A stretch of 19,575 bases of DNA. Source: JAVHLK01 sp043806215. GTDB lineage: Bacteria > Desulfobacterota > Desulfomonilia > Desulfomonilales > Desulfomonilaceae. Shown here in pieces: positions 7,006 through 15,054 of this stretch. Below the pieces are notes generated by a model. It was given only the letters and a program-made list of their open reading frames with translations, searched no databases and was not told the origin of the DNA. Location of the stretch: the NCBI GenBank assembly GCA_043806215.1, contig JAZDHD010000332.1, forward strand, positions 1-19,575, in the 5' to 3' direction. The stretch's first letter is position 1, and each line of letters opens with the position of its first letter. The position numbers and the translations under genes were made by a program.

Positions 7006-7779
7006 TTAAATGGAAAGAGTTTTTCCCTTCCTCCATGGCATGATCATTCTTCCCAGATACTGCATGAAAGCATCGAGGATGTATCCCAAGATGCCAAGAG
7101 TGAATAGGGTTGCAAACATCATGGCCATGTCCAGGTTACCCCGGGCTTCCTGAAGGAGGTACCCGAGGCCGTCATTGCCGGCGATGATTTCCACCATGAC
7201 CAGGACGATAAGCGCGGTTGTCACCGAAAGTCGCAGCCCGGCAAAGATGGAAGGCATCGCTGAGGGCAGTACAACGGTAGTCAGGATCTGCCGTTGGTTT
7301 GCTCCCATTGAGCGGGCCGTCTTGATGTAAAGGTTGTCTATGCTTTTCACACCTTCGATGGTGGGGATGACCGTGAAGAAATAGCTGCTGAAGGAGATCA
7401 GCAGAATCTTTGACATGTCGCCCAGCCCGAACCATACGATGAAAAGGGGCGCCAACGCCGTCTTGGGGATCGAGCGGACGAAATTGATGACAAGATCACA
7501 GAAATCGTCCCAGAAACTCGACCACCCGATAAGTATGCCCGTAACGACCCCCAGGAGAGAGCCCAGGAAGAAGCCGCCGAGGCTCCTCTTGAGACTTATG
7601 ACGGTGTTGCCGGCCAGTTCGCCGCTCTGCACGAGAGCGATGAATCCCTGGACCGTGGATTGGGGATCGGGCAAGATGAGCGGTGACACCTTACCCAATG
7701 TCGTCCACAGATACCATACCGCGACCAGAGCCACCGGAAGGGTAATTCTAATCACTATTTGCTTTACAGATACTTTCAC
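7006..7779 (-). CDS. ABC transporter permease (TauC/SsuC type)
   Basis: This 257-residue inner-membrane protein has about six hydrophobic segments, including residues about 9-27, 70-90, 100-150 and the C-terminal pair. The cytoplasmic coupling loop is of EAA type (ARSMGANQRQILTTVVLPSAMPSI), where G and the downstream LP are in the expected places. It belongs to the permease family serving NMT1/TauA-type binding proteins. The start is GTG at 7779, whose last bases overlap the ATPase stop (GTGA), showing translational coupling with the ATPase gene. It forms the translocation channel for ligands of the two downstream binding proteins. There is only one permease for two binding proteins, so they probably share it. 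Confidence 0.92.
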   Translation of the reverse strand: MKVSVKQIVIRITLPVALVAVWYLWTTLGKVSPLILPDPQSTVQGFIALVQSGELAGNTVISLKRSLGGFFLGSLLGVVTGILIGWSSFWDDFCDLVINFVRSIPKTALAPLFIVWFGLGDMSKILLISFSSYFFTVIPTIEGVKSIDNLYIKTARSMGANQRQILTTVVLPSAMPSIFAGLRLSVTTALIVLVMVEIIAGNDGLGYLLQEARGNLDMAMMFATLFTLGILGYILDAFMQYLGRMIMPWRKGKTLSI

Positions 7780-8585
7780 GATGACCGACCGACCTTGATG
7801 GGGGCATCACAGCAGAGAGTCTCAGCACAATAGCCATTGTTCAGAAAATCTCTGATGAGAGACTCTTTGAGACGAAAGCCAGGGTCGAGCCGTACCCGAC
7901 TGTCGCGAGGGCGGCTGAAGTCCACGGGGAGCTTCTCCTTCACCGTCCCGGGATTTGCGGACATAAGGAACACGCAATCCGACAGATACAGCGCCTCTCC
8001 AATGTCATGGGTGACAAAGAGCATCGTCAGACCGGTCTCACCCCATAGCCAGAGCAGCTCTTGCTGGCATCTCTCCTTGGTCTGCGCATCCAGCGCTGCA
8101 AAAGGTTCGTCCAGGAGAAGAATGTCCGGATCGTTGGCAAGCGCCCTTGCCAGCGCAACCCGCTGCTGCATGCCTCCGGAAAGCTGGTGGGGATAGTAAT
8201 TTTCAAACCCGTCCAGCCCCACCATCTTGATGTACGATGTACTACGCCGGCTCCTTTCAGCCTTGCTTCTCCCCTGAATGCGGGGACCGTACTGGATGTT
8301 CTTCTCCACGGTGAGCCATGGAAACAAGGCATATTGCTGAAAGACAATGGCGGTTCTGGTTGGAGTTCGATCAATTGGGACGCCGTCAACGGTAATTTCG
8401 CCGCCTGAACCGGGCTGAAGTCCCGCTATAATTTCCAGAAGCGTCGTCTTGCCGCATCCGCTCGGCCCCACAATGGAGACGAGCTGTCCGCTCTCCACGT
8501 TCATACTGACGTCTTCCAGCACGACCGTAGGGTCTTCCTGCCGTCCGTTGAACGACTTATAAAGGTTGCTGACCTGGAGAAACAT
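7776..8585 (-). CDS. ABC transporter ATP-binding protein (TauB/SsuB type)
   Basis: This 269-residue nucleotide-binding subunit has all motifs intact: Walker A GPSGCGKTTLLE, the Q-loop region VFQQYALFPW, signature LSGGMQQRVALARAL, Walker B ILLLDEPFAALD and the switch His in FVTHDIGEAL. I place the start at the ATG at 8585 (MFLQVSNLYKSF), with AAGGGA six bases upstream. The open frame runs 56 codons further to 8753, but that would overlap the preceding UroD-family gene and add a non-family N-terminus. A 127-base gap separates it from that gene. Its stop overlaps the permease GTG. It energises import of the unknown substrate. Confidence 0.92.
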   Translation of the reverse strand: MFLQVSNLYKSFNGRQEDPTVVLEDVSMNVESGQLVSIVGPSGCGKTTLLEIIAGLQPGSGGEITVDGVPIDRTPTRTAIVFQQYALFPWLTVEKNIQYGPRIQGRSKAERSRRSTSYIKMVGLDGFENYYPHQLSGGMQQRVALARALANDPDILLLDEPFAALDAQTKERCQQELLWLWGETGLTMLFVTHDIGEALYLSDCVFLMSANPGTVKEKLPVDFSRPRDSRVRLDPGFRLKESLIRDFLNNGYCAETLCCDAPIKVGRSS

Positions 8586-8712
8586 CCTCTTTCCCTTCAT
8601 TGTGCAAGTGAGGCGGTCCAGTGAGCGCGTTTGCCAAGCGTCTGATCTCAAACGAAAGGCACCCTCTTCGTTCCGCCTTAACCGCAATTCGTAAGGCCAT
8701 GAGTGAAGCGCT

Positions 8713-9789
8713 CTATCTGTAGTATCCTTCGTTGAAGAGCACCTCCGCGACAATATCCAAGGTTTCCGACGGCGTATCAGGCGGAATCTCGCACTCGGGC
8801 ATCAGTATGAAGCCGCCCGGATGTTTCATGCCCTCCCGGAGACATCTCCGCATCTCCTGCACCACTTGCTCTCTGGTCCCAGCCTGCAGGACCGCATTGG
8901 AGAGATTACCGGCCAGGATGAAATCCTTTCCGAGGAACCTGCTCGTCTCCCCCATATCCATCTCGCCGCCTATGGAGAATATCGTTCGCTTAGGGAGTGG
9001 AACGTCGGCCCAGTGCTCAAGGTTGAGCGTATGATCCCCACAGAGATGGACCATCACGGCCCGGACTCCCTCAGCCAGGTAGAAGCCCATGATTTCCTGT
9101 ATGTAGGGCTTGCATAACGATGCAAATACCTTGGGAGAGATAAGCTGGTTCGACTCCATGGGCACGCCGCACATCACGCTGCAATTCTCGGCCCCGTACA
9201 GCGAAATGGTCTTCTTTGCCGACTGGATAATGAAATCCGTGACCTTCCGCTGCAACATGTGCACGTGATCCGGATATCGGAGCATCCACCGCAAGAATTC
9301 GGACTTGCCCACGATCGCGGAGCTCAGGGTCGTCGGAGTGCCGCCCGGCAGCGAAGCAGGAAGACCCATCTCCCGGCTCATCGCGTTGAACCGTTGCATC
9401 AAGGGGTTCATGCCCGCGGTTTCGGGATCGGGGTCCGGCAATTGTGCAACATCTTCCGGCTTGGTGATGACCGGCCCCGCAGAGTAGGGTGCCATATACT
9501 GATTGTTATCGGGCCATCGAATCTCGCCGCCGAACTCCCAGGCTCCCCGGTCCGCCCAGGAATAGGCGGGGCGGGTCATCACCCATGGATGCTGTTTAAG
9601 CAGATTCAAGCCTGCCTGGAAGGCCAGGTCGGGATTCCGGTAGAATTCCCCGCGATCAATGCCGTAGAGCTTCGCTGAGAATCCCAGTGAGAAGGGATTG
9701 AACGGTACCCGGTCGATAGGATCGCCGGCAGCAAGGGCCTTCAACCTGTCCCGTGCCGACATGGTATCTTTCGTGGAGAAATCGATCAT
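8713..9789 (-). CDS. UroD/MtaA-family corrinoid-linked methyltransferase with intact zinc set
   Basis: This 358-residue protein is a UroD-superfamily TIM barrel of the methyltransferase branch. It shows the N-terminal RDRLKALAAGDPIDRVPF block typical of these proteins. It carries the zinc-binding H248-L249-C250 (VHLCGDHT), and the distal C333 in FILMPECEIPPDTP. So, unlike its relative at 3791-4843, its His-x-Cys...Cys set is complete. The two proteins are clearly divergent rather than recent duplicates. The start ATG at 9789 overlaps the stop of the molybdopterin oxidoreductase gene (ATGA) and has GGGGG upstream. Zinc enzymes of this type activate a thiol or other nucleophile for methyl transfer to or from methyl-cobalamin. 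Here it could be the substrate-side or the acceptor-side enzyme; the sequence does not say which. Confidence 0.88.
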   Translation of the reverse strand: MIDFSTKDTMSARDRLKALAAGDPIDRVPFNPFSLGFSAKLYGIDRGEFYRNPDLAFQAGLNLLKQHPWVMTRPAYSWADRGAWEFGGEIRWPDNNQYMAPYSAGPVITKPEDVAQLPDPDPETAGMNPLMQRFNAMSREMGLPASLPGGTPTTLSSAIVGKSEFLRWMLRYPDHVHMLQRKVTDFIIQSAKKTISLYGAENCSVMCGVPMESNQLISPKVFASLCKPYIQEIMGFYLAEGVRAVMVHLCGDHTLNLEHWADVPLPKRTIFSIGGEMDMGETSRFLGKDFILAGNLSNAVLQAGTREQVVQEMRRCLREGMKHPGGFILMPECEIPPDTPSETLDIVAEVLFNEGYYR

Positions 9790-11801
9790 AAATCCGCCCC
9801 CTTCTTTTCCAAACGCGCAGGAACAGCTCTCAACCAGGGGAATCCCGAGACAGGATCAAAGTATTCCAGTCCCGTCACATCATTGGCGTTTGCCTCTCCC
9901 CATCCATGGGGCATGCGGATGCAGTCCCGGCGTACATTGTCGGTGACTCTCGCCTTGACCTCCACCCTGCCGTACCGGGTTGCAACCACCGCCACGGAGC
10001 CGGTCTCCACATTCAGTTTGGCTGCCGTATCAGGATGCACATCCACAAAAGGTTCGGGTTCCCGTGAGCGATACGATTGGACTTGTCTGAATTGACTGTG
10101 CTGGTACGTGATGACCCGGTCCCCGGTGCTCAACCAGAGAGGGAATTCATCGTCCGTGGCATAGGGCAATGTGAGGGCTCCAGGCTCCGGCAGGCCCGGA
10201 TAGCCGTGGGAAGCCATTTCCTCGGACCAGTAATGCACCTTTCCATCCGATGTGCTCCACGGGCCGCCGTGTCGAGGTTTGGGTTCATAGCGGAGGACGG
10301 CTCCGGGAGCGGCTTCGAGATCTTCCAGCTTGATAGAGGTGGTTGACAGGCGGTAGGCCAGGGCCTCCCGGTTGTCTTTGAACGGAAAGAGCTCACCGAG
10401 ATGGAGCCTCTTTGCAAGCTCGAACACCAGCCGCCAGGCCGGCCACCCGATAGGCTCGCTGGTGGACGGCCTCACCAGGCCAAGGTAAGGTGATCCGGTC
10501 TGGCCGTAGTCGTGGATCTCCCAATTGTCCAGATGGTCGGACGCAGGAATCACCAGGTCCGCAACCTGAGCCGTGGCGGTCATGAAGAGATCGGATACCG
10601 CCAGAAAATCCAGCCCCTTGAGTGCCCGGGTGTGGGTGGCGAAATCCGGAAAGGTGCTCAAAGGATTTCCGCCAACCACCAGCATCCCTCTGATCGGATA
10701 TGGATCGTTCTCCTCGACGGCCCGGAAGAGGAACATTCCTTGACCTTCCCTCTTCTTGGTGGTCAGCAACGGGGCTTCTCGATGCCCTATCGGCTCCGAC
10801 ATCGGCGGATACCCGTCCGATCCGGGCAGGTCCTTGAGCCCTACAGAGACCGGTCCAGGCCGATTATCCGGATCCAGCAGCGACTGGAGACATGCAACGG
10901 CTCGAATAGCCTGTACCCCGGCGGGTTGCAGCTCCAATCCCAGGCCGGTCACCGACCATCCCCGGCCGGAATGGAAGATCAGATCAGCAGCCTCCCGAAA
11001 AAGATCGCTTCCAATGCCCGTCTTGGGCAACAGATCATCGTAGTTGAGAGATCTTACCATTTCTGCCAGCCGGTCCCAGCCGTAAGCCTGACTAGAGACC
11101 GGTTCGAGTCCCATCTCCTCAACGCCGTACTTGATGAACGCCAGGGCAAGAAAACCATCGGACCCGGGCGTCACCTGCAGGTGAAGAGTGGAGAGCTTCG
11201 TGGTCTGCGTGTGAGCCGGATCGATGACCACGAGCTTCTTGCCATGTTGGACGGCCTTTCTCAGGTTCGCGTACATCCTGGGAGACGAAGCTGCCGGATT
11301 TGCTCCCCACAGCAGGGCCAGACCCATGGTGTCCCAGGAAGGAGCCGGAATACCTCCGTACGTGAGAGAATGTCCCAGCACCATTGCGAAGTGGCAGAGG
11401 CTTCCAACGGTAATGTAGTTGGGAGATCCGAAGCCGAAGGAAAGATGCCGCATGTATTCGGTGATCTCCTGGTGTTTCAGCGACTCACCTTTATAGAAGA
11501 CCACGCTCCGTGCGCCGTACTGCTCCTTTATGCGGGAAAACTTGGACGCCAAAAGATCCAGGGCCTCTTCAAACGAAATGGGTTTCCACGAGGCCCCGTC
11601 TTTTAAGAGAGGCTGCCGGAGCCGCTCTCCCGAGTGATGCACGTCACCGAAGTTCTTTCCTTTGACGCACAGGAATCCTTTGGTGAGCGGATGGTCTGAG
11701 TTTCCCGCGATGCGCAGCCCCGCACCGCCGTCAGATACCAATATGCCGCAGTTCTCTTTGCAGATCCTACAAATCGTGGGGGTTGGGGCTCCTGTAGCCA
11801 T
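9786..11801 (-). CDS. Cytoplasmic molybdopterin oxidoreductase (DMSO reductase/formate dehydrogenase superfamily)
   Basis: This 671-residue Mo/W-bis-pterin enzyme has an N-terminal [4Fe-4S] site C11-x2-C14-x3-C18-x26-C45. K47 or K49 follows, in the region that relays electrons to the pterin. C136-H137 (GSLCHFAMVLG) sits at the position of the Mo/W-ligating Cys or Sec of formate dehydrogenases, followed by LLWGANPA and VIDPAHTQT of the central pterin-binding domains. The C-terminal dinucleotide-binding domain starts near residue 560 (VDVHPDTAAKLNVETG) and holds MPHGWGEAN. There is no twin-arginine signal, so it is cytoplasmic, and no electron-transfer or membrane subunit is encoded nearby. The start has AGGAGG upstream. 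It is the first gene of the minus-strand run and overlaps the methyltransferase gene by four bases. The substrate cannot be named; its place suggests oxidation, reduction or hydration of the imported compound or its demethylated product. Confidence 0.9.
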   Translation of the reverse strand: MATGAPTPTICRICKENCGILVSDGGAGLRIAGNSDHPLTKGFLCVKGKNFGDVHHSGERLRQPLLKDGASWKPISFEEALDLLASKFSRIKEQYGARSVVFYKGESLKHQEITEYMRHLSFGFGSPNYITVGSLCHFAMVLGHSLTYGGIPAPSWDTMGLALLWGANPAASSPRMYANLRKAVQHGKKLVVIDPAHTQTTKLSTLHLQVTPGSDGFLALAFIKYGVEEMGLEPVSSQAYGWDRLAEMVRSLNYDDLLPKTGIGSDLFREAADLIFHSGRGWSVTGLGLELQPAGVQAIRAVACLQSLLDPDNRPGPVSVGLKDLPGSDGYPPMSEPIGHREAPLLTTKKREGQGMFLFRAVEENDPYPIRGMLVVGGNPLSTFPDFATHTRALKGLDFLAVSDLFMTATAQVADLVIPASDHLDNWEIHDYGQTGSPYLGLVRPSTSEPIGWPAWRLVFELAKRLHLGELFPFKDNREALAYRLSTTSIKLEDLEAAPGAVLRYEPKPRHGGPWSTSDGKVHYWSEEMASHGYPGLPEPGALTLPYATDDEFPLWLSTGDRVITYQHSQFRQVQSYRSREPEPFVDVHPDTAAKLNVETGSVAVVATRYGRVEVKARVTDNVRRDCIRMPHGWGEANANDVTGLEYFDPVSGFPWLRAVPARLEKKGADL

Positions 11802-11871
11802 GATTCCTCCTGTGCAATCTCTGCCTCGGTTCGGGTACCATTCAGCACCTTCTACCCGGTGTTTGGCGTAG

Positions 11872-11902
11872 GGATATTCCGATCGCTCGCATAGAAATAT
11901 CC
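11872..11902. promoter_or_regulatory. Inverted repeat GGATATT-N17-AATATCC, candidate operator
   Basis: The perfect seven-base arms lie at 11872-11878 and 11896-11902. The 17-base spacer contains the small palindrome CGATCG. It sits about 70-100 bases upstream of the molybdopterin oxidoreductase start. Position and symmetry fit a dimeric regulator site, or a leader hairpin if transcribed. This is sequence symmetry only; no regulator gene is in the window. Confidence 0.3.
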
Positions 11903-12134
11903 TTACATAATTGTATCCTGGAGACTGACCTCATGCTCGTGATGGAAGGTAGCGCTGGTGGGATCAGAGTGGCGGAATGCCTTGACGATGCCGGGTGGAG
12001 AATACGACGTTCTCTTCGACCCAATCCCGCACGGACGCCTTCCAGGCGGCACAAAAGCCAACGCTTCAGGTATGATCGAAGAAATGTCGCATTGTGAAAC
12101 TTCCTCTAGAGTTGACAGACCTCAACGAGCATTA

Positions 12135-12161
12135 ATTACACGGCACGCCTTTGCCTGTCAA
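12135..12161 (-). promoter_or_regulatory. Candidate promoter for the minus-strand methyl-transfer operon
   Basis: On the minus strand a perfect TTGACA (12161-12156) is followed after 15 bases by TGTAAT (12140-12135), five of six bases matching the -10 consensus. The spacer is shorter than the usual 17. If used, transcription would begin near 12128 and leave a leader of about 325 bases before the first gene. It is the best sigma70-like site I found for this operon, but a closer unrecognised promoter is possible. Confidence 0.35.
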
Positions 12162-12251
12162 TAACTTTGTGCAATGACGCATATCGGATGCACCGATTAA
12201 TAGGCCGGATCGCACGTACTTGAACCGGTTGGCGAACCATATAATTTTGTC

Positions 12252-12281
12252 TTGATTTATTAACTGATTGTGTGATATACA
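12252..12281 (+). promoter_or_regulatory. Candidate promoter for the TolC-like gene
   Basis: TTGATT (12252-12257) is followed after 18 bases by TATACA (12276-12281), in an AT-rich stretch (about 12236-12300) that contrasts with the GC-rich surroundings. The predicted start near 12288 leaves a leader of about 58 bases. The matches are moderate. Confidence 0.35.
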
Positions 12282-12345
12282 TAAACCGTTCCCTGAATAA
12301 ACTGGCTTTCACAGCAGCCAGAACGTGTTTTTGCAAGGCGAGTGA

Positions 12346-14019
12346 GTGGATATGACAACCGCAAGTCATGGGCCAAGTCGTGCCGCAACAAGACGTGCTC
12401 TCCGAATCTTCCGAGGGTTTGGGCCGCCTCGAGGCCGGCACACGTTTACGAGTATTCTCAGCTGCCTCGTGTTGGCGGTGTCGCTGTCGGCGGTTGTGAC
12501 CTTGAGCGGCTGCAACACCAACCTGGTTCACGTGCGCGGGCAAAATGCCTCCATAGTCTTGAGCAAGTATCGGAGCAGGCCGGTTGCGGCGGTCAATGGA
12601 AATCGGATGGTACTGACGCTTCATGACTGTACCCGGCTCGCACTGGAAAACAATCTGGACATTCAGGCCCAACTGTGGGACGAGCAGGTCAAGCGCTCCC
12701 TCGCTTCGAGCGAGCGCCTGGGGATGCTCCCAAAGGTGGAGGGCAAGTACGACCTTACCCAAAGGGACCGTCCTTCATTCAGCCGAAGCGACGTGCTCGA
12801 CGCGGAAGGGGCCTTCGAGGTGAGCGGACCGGGCCCCGGTACCGGCGTGACGAATTTTTCAACGGGCCGTGAAAGGTCTGCCAGGGCTTGGAATGCCCAG
12901 GTCAAGTGGTCGCCGGTCGATGCGGCCATGGCACGGTACAATTGGCGCATAAGGCGCAACGAATCCACGTACGCTCGTTATCAACGGGTGCGGGTGGCTC
13001 AGCAGCTTGTAGGTACCGTAGGGGCTGCGTATTACCGTCTGTTGGCCCTGATGGAATGTATCCCCAAGGCCAAAGCGCTGGTTGCCGACCGGGATAAGAT
13101 TGCCTCGGATCTCAGGGCGCTCGCGGGGAAACAGCTGATAACGGGTGAAGAGTATCTCGAGGCCGCGGCCAAAGCGGTCGAGGCCCGGAACCAGCTTGCT
13201 CAAATCGGCGTGGACATCAGGAAACAGCGGGAGCTGCTGGCGTCCACCATGAATGTGTCCCCGGACGGTTGTTTCCGCCTCACCGGCCGGTTGTTTCCCG
13301 TGCCCCCGCCGGGCATGGACCCTTGCAAGCTTGAGGCTGCGGCACTCGTCAATAGGCCGGAGGCTTATCAGGCGGACATCACGTTCATCAACTCCCTCGA
13401 CGAACAGAAGCGTCTCATGGCCAAGTGTTTCCCCCGTGTGGAAGGGTTTTACGGCTATTTCAGGGACGAGAACAAGTTCGTTCTGAACAGGAACTGGTTC
13501 GACGGCGGAGTCCGCATCAGTTGGGATCTGATGGAATTCGCAGCGGACCTTCTGCGGTACCGGGCGGCCCAGAGCAAGATAGCCAAGACCGACAGCGAAC
13601 GCTCGCTGATTTCCATGGGGATTTTGTCGCAGGTGAGGCTCAGGTATCTCGACGCGGTAAGGGCCATGGACGAGTCGCAGAAGTTCTATGAGCTCAAGAC
13701 CAAGGCGTCGGAGAGTCTGCGAATTGCCAAAGATAGAGAAGAAGTCACCGAACGCGGCGCACCGAAACGCATTGTGCAGATAGCCCGTCAACGGACCATG
13801 TGCGATCTGCTTCAAGCCGAGTTGGATTACCTGATGTCTTCAGGAGAAGTGCACGCCGCCATGGGTAATCTGCACGCGGCCGTGGGGACGAATTACTCCG
13901 TGGCTACGGCTCATCCGCAAGAGGGTGAATCCGACGCGATGAGCCCGTTGCCGAACATACTGTCCCGCTTACTGAGTCCCGTCACTCAGGCCTTTACCAA
14001 CGCGTTCGGATACTTCTGA
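12346..14019 (+). CDS. TolC-family outer-membrane efflux lipoprotein
   Basis: This is a 557-residue secreted protein. A long basic n-region (residues 1-31) precedes a hydrophobic core (about 33-52) and the lipobox LSGC, giving a lipidated C56. The rest is the outer-membrane efflux family layout: two internally similar halves rich in alanine/arginine/glutamate helices for the periplasmic tunnel. Recognisable parts are LTLHDCTRLALENNLDIQ at the start of the first half and DGGVRISWDLMEF in the second. The start could be the GTG at 12346, with AAGGCGAG upstream, or the ATG at 12352. No membrane-fusion protein or inner-membrane pump is adjacent, so its partners must be encoded elsewhere. It lies divergent from the methyl-transfer operon. 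Confidence 0.85.
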   Translation: MDMTTASHGPSRAATRRALRIFRGFGPPRGRHTFTSILSCLVLAVSLSAVVTLSGCNTNLVHVRGQNASIVLSKYRSRPVAAVNGNRMVLTLHDCTRLALENNLDIQAQLWDEQVKRSLASSERLGMLPKVEGKYDLTQRDRPSFSRSDVLDAEGAFEVSGPGPGTGVTNFSTGRERSARAWNAQVKWSPVDAAMARYNWRIRRNESTYARYQRVRVAQQLVGTVGAAYYRLLALMECIPKAKALVADRDKIASDLRALAGKQLITGEEYLEAAAKAVEARNQLAQIGVDIRKQRELLASTMNVSPDGCFRLTGRLFPVPPPGMDPCKLEAAALVNRPEAYQADITFINSLDEQKRLMAKCFPRVEGFYGYFRDENKFVLNRNWFDGGVRISWDLMEFAADLLRYRAAQSKIAKTDSERSLISMGILSQVRLRYLDAVRAMDESQKFYELKTKASESLRIAKDREEVTERGAPKRIVQIARQRTMCDLLQAELDYLMSSGEVHAAMGNLHAAVGTNYSVATAHPQEGESDAMSPLPNILSRLLSPVTQAFTNAFGYF

Positions 14020-14093
14020 CCGGGTTGATCGACTCACCCGCCATCATTCCACTTGTACTCCACGGCGGAGCCGTAACCCTTCAGGCCCAAAAA

Positions 14094-14960
14094 ATGAATG
14101 AATCCTGCGCTGTGTGCGGATCCTCCCAATCGGAATTGCTGTTCGAGAAAGCCGGCTATGAAGTGCTGAAGTGCCGGATCTGTGGTTTCCGGTACGCGCA
14201 TTTCGAGCCGGGAGAGGATTTCGCGCGACGGTTCTATACGGACGATTTCTTCAAAGACGGGTATCACAAAAACGGGTACATCGATTATGTGGCCGACCGG
14301 CACAACCACAGGCGCATGGCAATCCAAGCGCTGAAGTTCATGGAGAGATACGTGAAGGGGGGAACGCTCCTCGATGTGGGCTGCGCCGCGGGCTATTTCC
14401 TGGAAGCCTTGGGGCCTGCATGGGAACCCTACGGGTGTGAGCCGTCCGAGGAGATGGCGGCATTGGCCCGTAAGAAATTCGGAGACCGAATCTCGCACCT
14501 TCCTTTCGAGGATTATGGGCCGGATGTTCCGTTTGATGTCGTCACCATGTGGGATGCCCTGGAGCACGTGGTAGATCCGGCCGTGTGCATCCGTAAGGTT
14601 CATGGCGTATTGCGGGACCACGGGTACGTCTTCCTGAGGACGCCGGATGCGGGAAGCCCGGCGGCACGGCTCCTTGGACGGGCTTGGTATCATTATGCTC
14701 CCCCCGGACATCTCCATTTTTTTGATCGGAAAACGATTTCATTGCTGCTTGACCGAAACGGGTTCCGGCTGCTGAAGATCGTCTACTTGGCAAGGTACGT
14801 GAGCCTGGCCGAGATCGTCATCAATCTCGGGATCATGCTCGACATGGGGAAGGTGAAGGACCTGTCCGGCAGATTGATGAACAACGCGAGATGGAACCTC
14901 ACCATTCCCTATCAGGTCTTTGACGAAATGGTCGTTGCCGCGGTCAAGAAGCCGACGTGA
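14094..14960 (+). CDS. SAM-dependent methyltransferase with N-terminal zinc ribbon
   Basis: This is a 288-residue class I methyltransferase. Residues 5-30 hold a zinc ribbon, C5-x2-C8...C27-x2-C30. The SAM-binding motif I is LLDVGCAAGYFLEA (92-105). Motif II-like CEPSEEM follows (115-121), then DVVTMWDALEHVVDP (148-162), the methyltransferase-11/12 signature around motif IV. A C-terminal helical extension of about 70 residues is typical of this zinc-ribbon type, often seen in polysaccharide or sugar-modification loci. I chose the ATG at 14094, where the ribbon begins. An in-frame TTG at 14025 would add 23 residues with no family match, though neither start has a strong ribosome site. Substrate unknown; no glycosyltransferases are nearby. 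Confidence 0.83.
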   Translation: MNESCAVCGSSQSELLFEKAGYEVLKCRICGFRYAHFEPGEDFARRFYTDDFFKDGYHKNGYIDYVADRHNHRRMAIQALKFMERYVKGGTLLDVGCAAGYFLEALGPAWEPYGCEPSEEMAALARKKFGDRISHLPFEDYGPDVPFDVVTMWDALEHVVDPAVCIRKVHGVLRDHGYVFLRTPDAGSPAARLLGRAWYHYAPPGHLHFFDRKTISLLLDRNGFRLLKIVYLARYVSLAEIVINLGIMLDMGKVKDLSGRLMNNARWNLTIPYQVFDEMVVAAVKKPT

Positions 14961-14980
14961 ATCCGGAAGCCGGCGGATTC
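14959..14980 (+). repeat. Hairpin overlapping the methyltransferase stop codon
   Basis: GAATCCG (14959-14965) pairs with CGGATTC (14974-14980) around an eight-base loop. No T-run follows, so I do not call it an intrinsic terminator. It may mark or protect the transcript end. Confidence 0.3.
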
Positions 14981-15054
14981 AACAGCAACCCTGCCCCGAA
15001 AAACGGCGTGAAGCCGACCGCGGGATTGATTGCCTTGAACCGTTGCCTGTAAGG

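Larger units (their letters stand above)
11802..12345. other. Divergent intergenic region, 544 bases
   Basis: It separates the minus-strand operon from the plus-strand genes. I see candidate promoters in both directions, an inverted repeat at 11872-11902, and a short hairpin ATCGG-N5-CCGAT at 12183-12197. Short open frames exist on both strands between about 11900 and 12110, but none has a supported start and ribosome site. I saw no cobalamin riboswitch core and no sigma54 box. Confidence 0.6.

Noticed and set aside
10512..11606. Plus-strand open frame of 364 codons opposite the molybdopterin oxidoreductase
   Set aside because: The minus-strand gene has complete cofactor motifs. The opposite frame has no family features and arises from GC-rich codon bias.
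9786..11801. Selenocysteine in the molybdopterin oxidoreductase
   Set aside because: The metal-ligand position is an ordinary Cys codon (C136) and the frame has no internal TGA.
11900..12110. Short open frames on both strands that look faintly protein-like (for example a minus-strand stretch reading AAWKASVRDWVEENVVF)
   Set aside because: There is no start codon with a ribosome site, stops interrupt within 30-60 codons, and I recognise no family. It could be a gene remnant, but I cannot support that.
11802..12128. Cobalamin riboswitch in the possible leader of the corrinoid operon
   Set aside because: I looked for the B12-box and the conserved GCCACTG-type core. Only partial, wrongly ordered matches were seen.
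12859..13815. Minus-strand open frame of 318 codons opposite the TolC-like gene
   Set aside because: Composition is typical of an antisense shadow, and the plus-strand gene has a lipobox and efflux-family layout.
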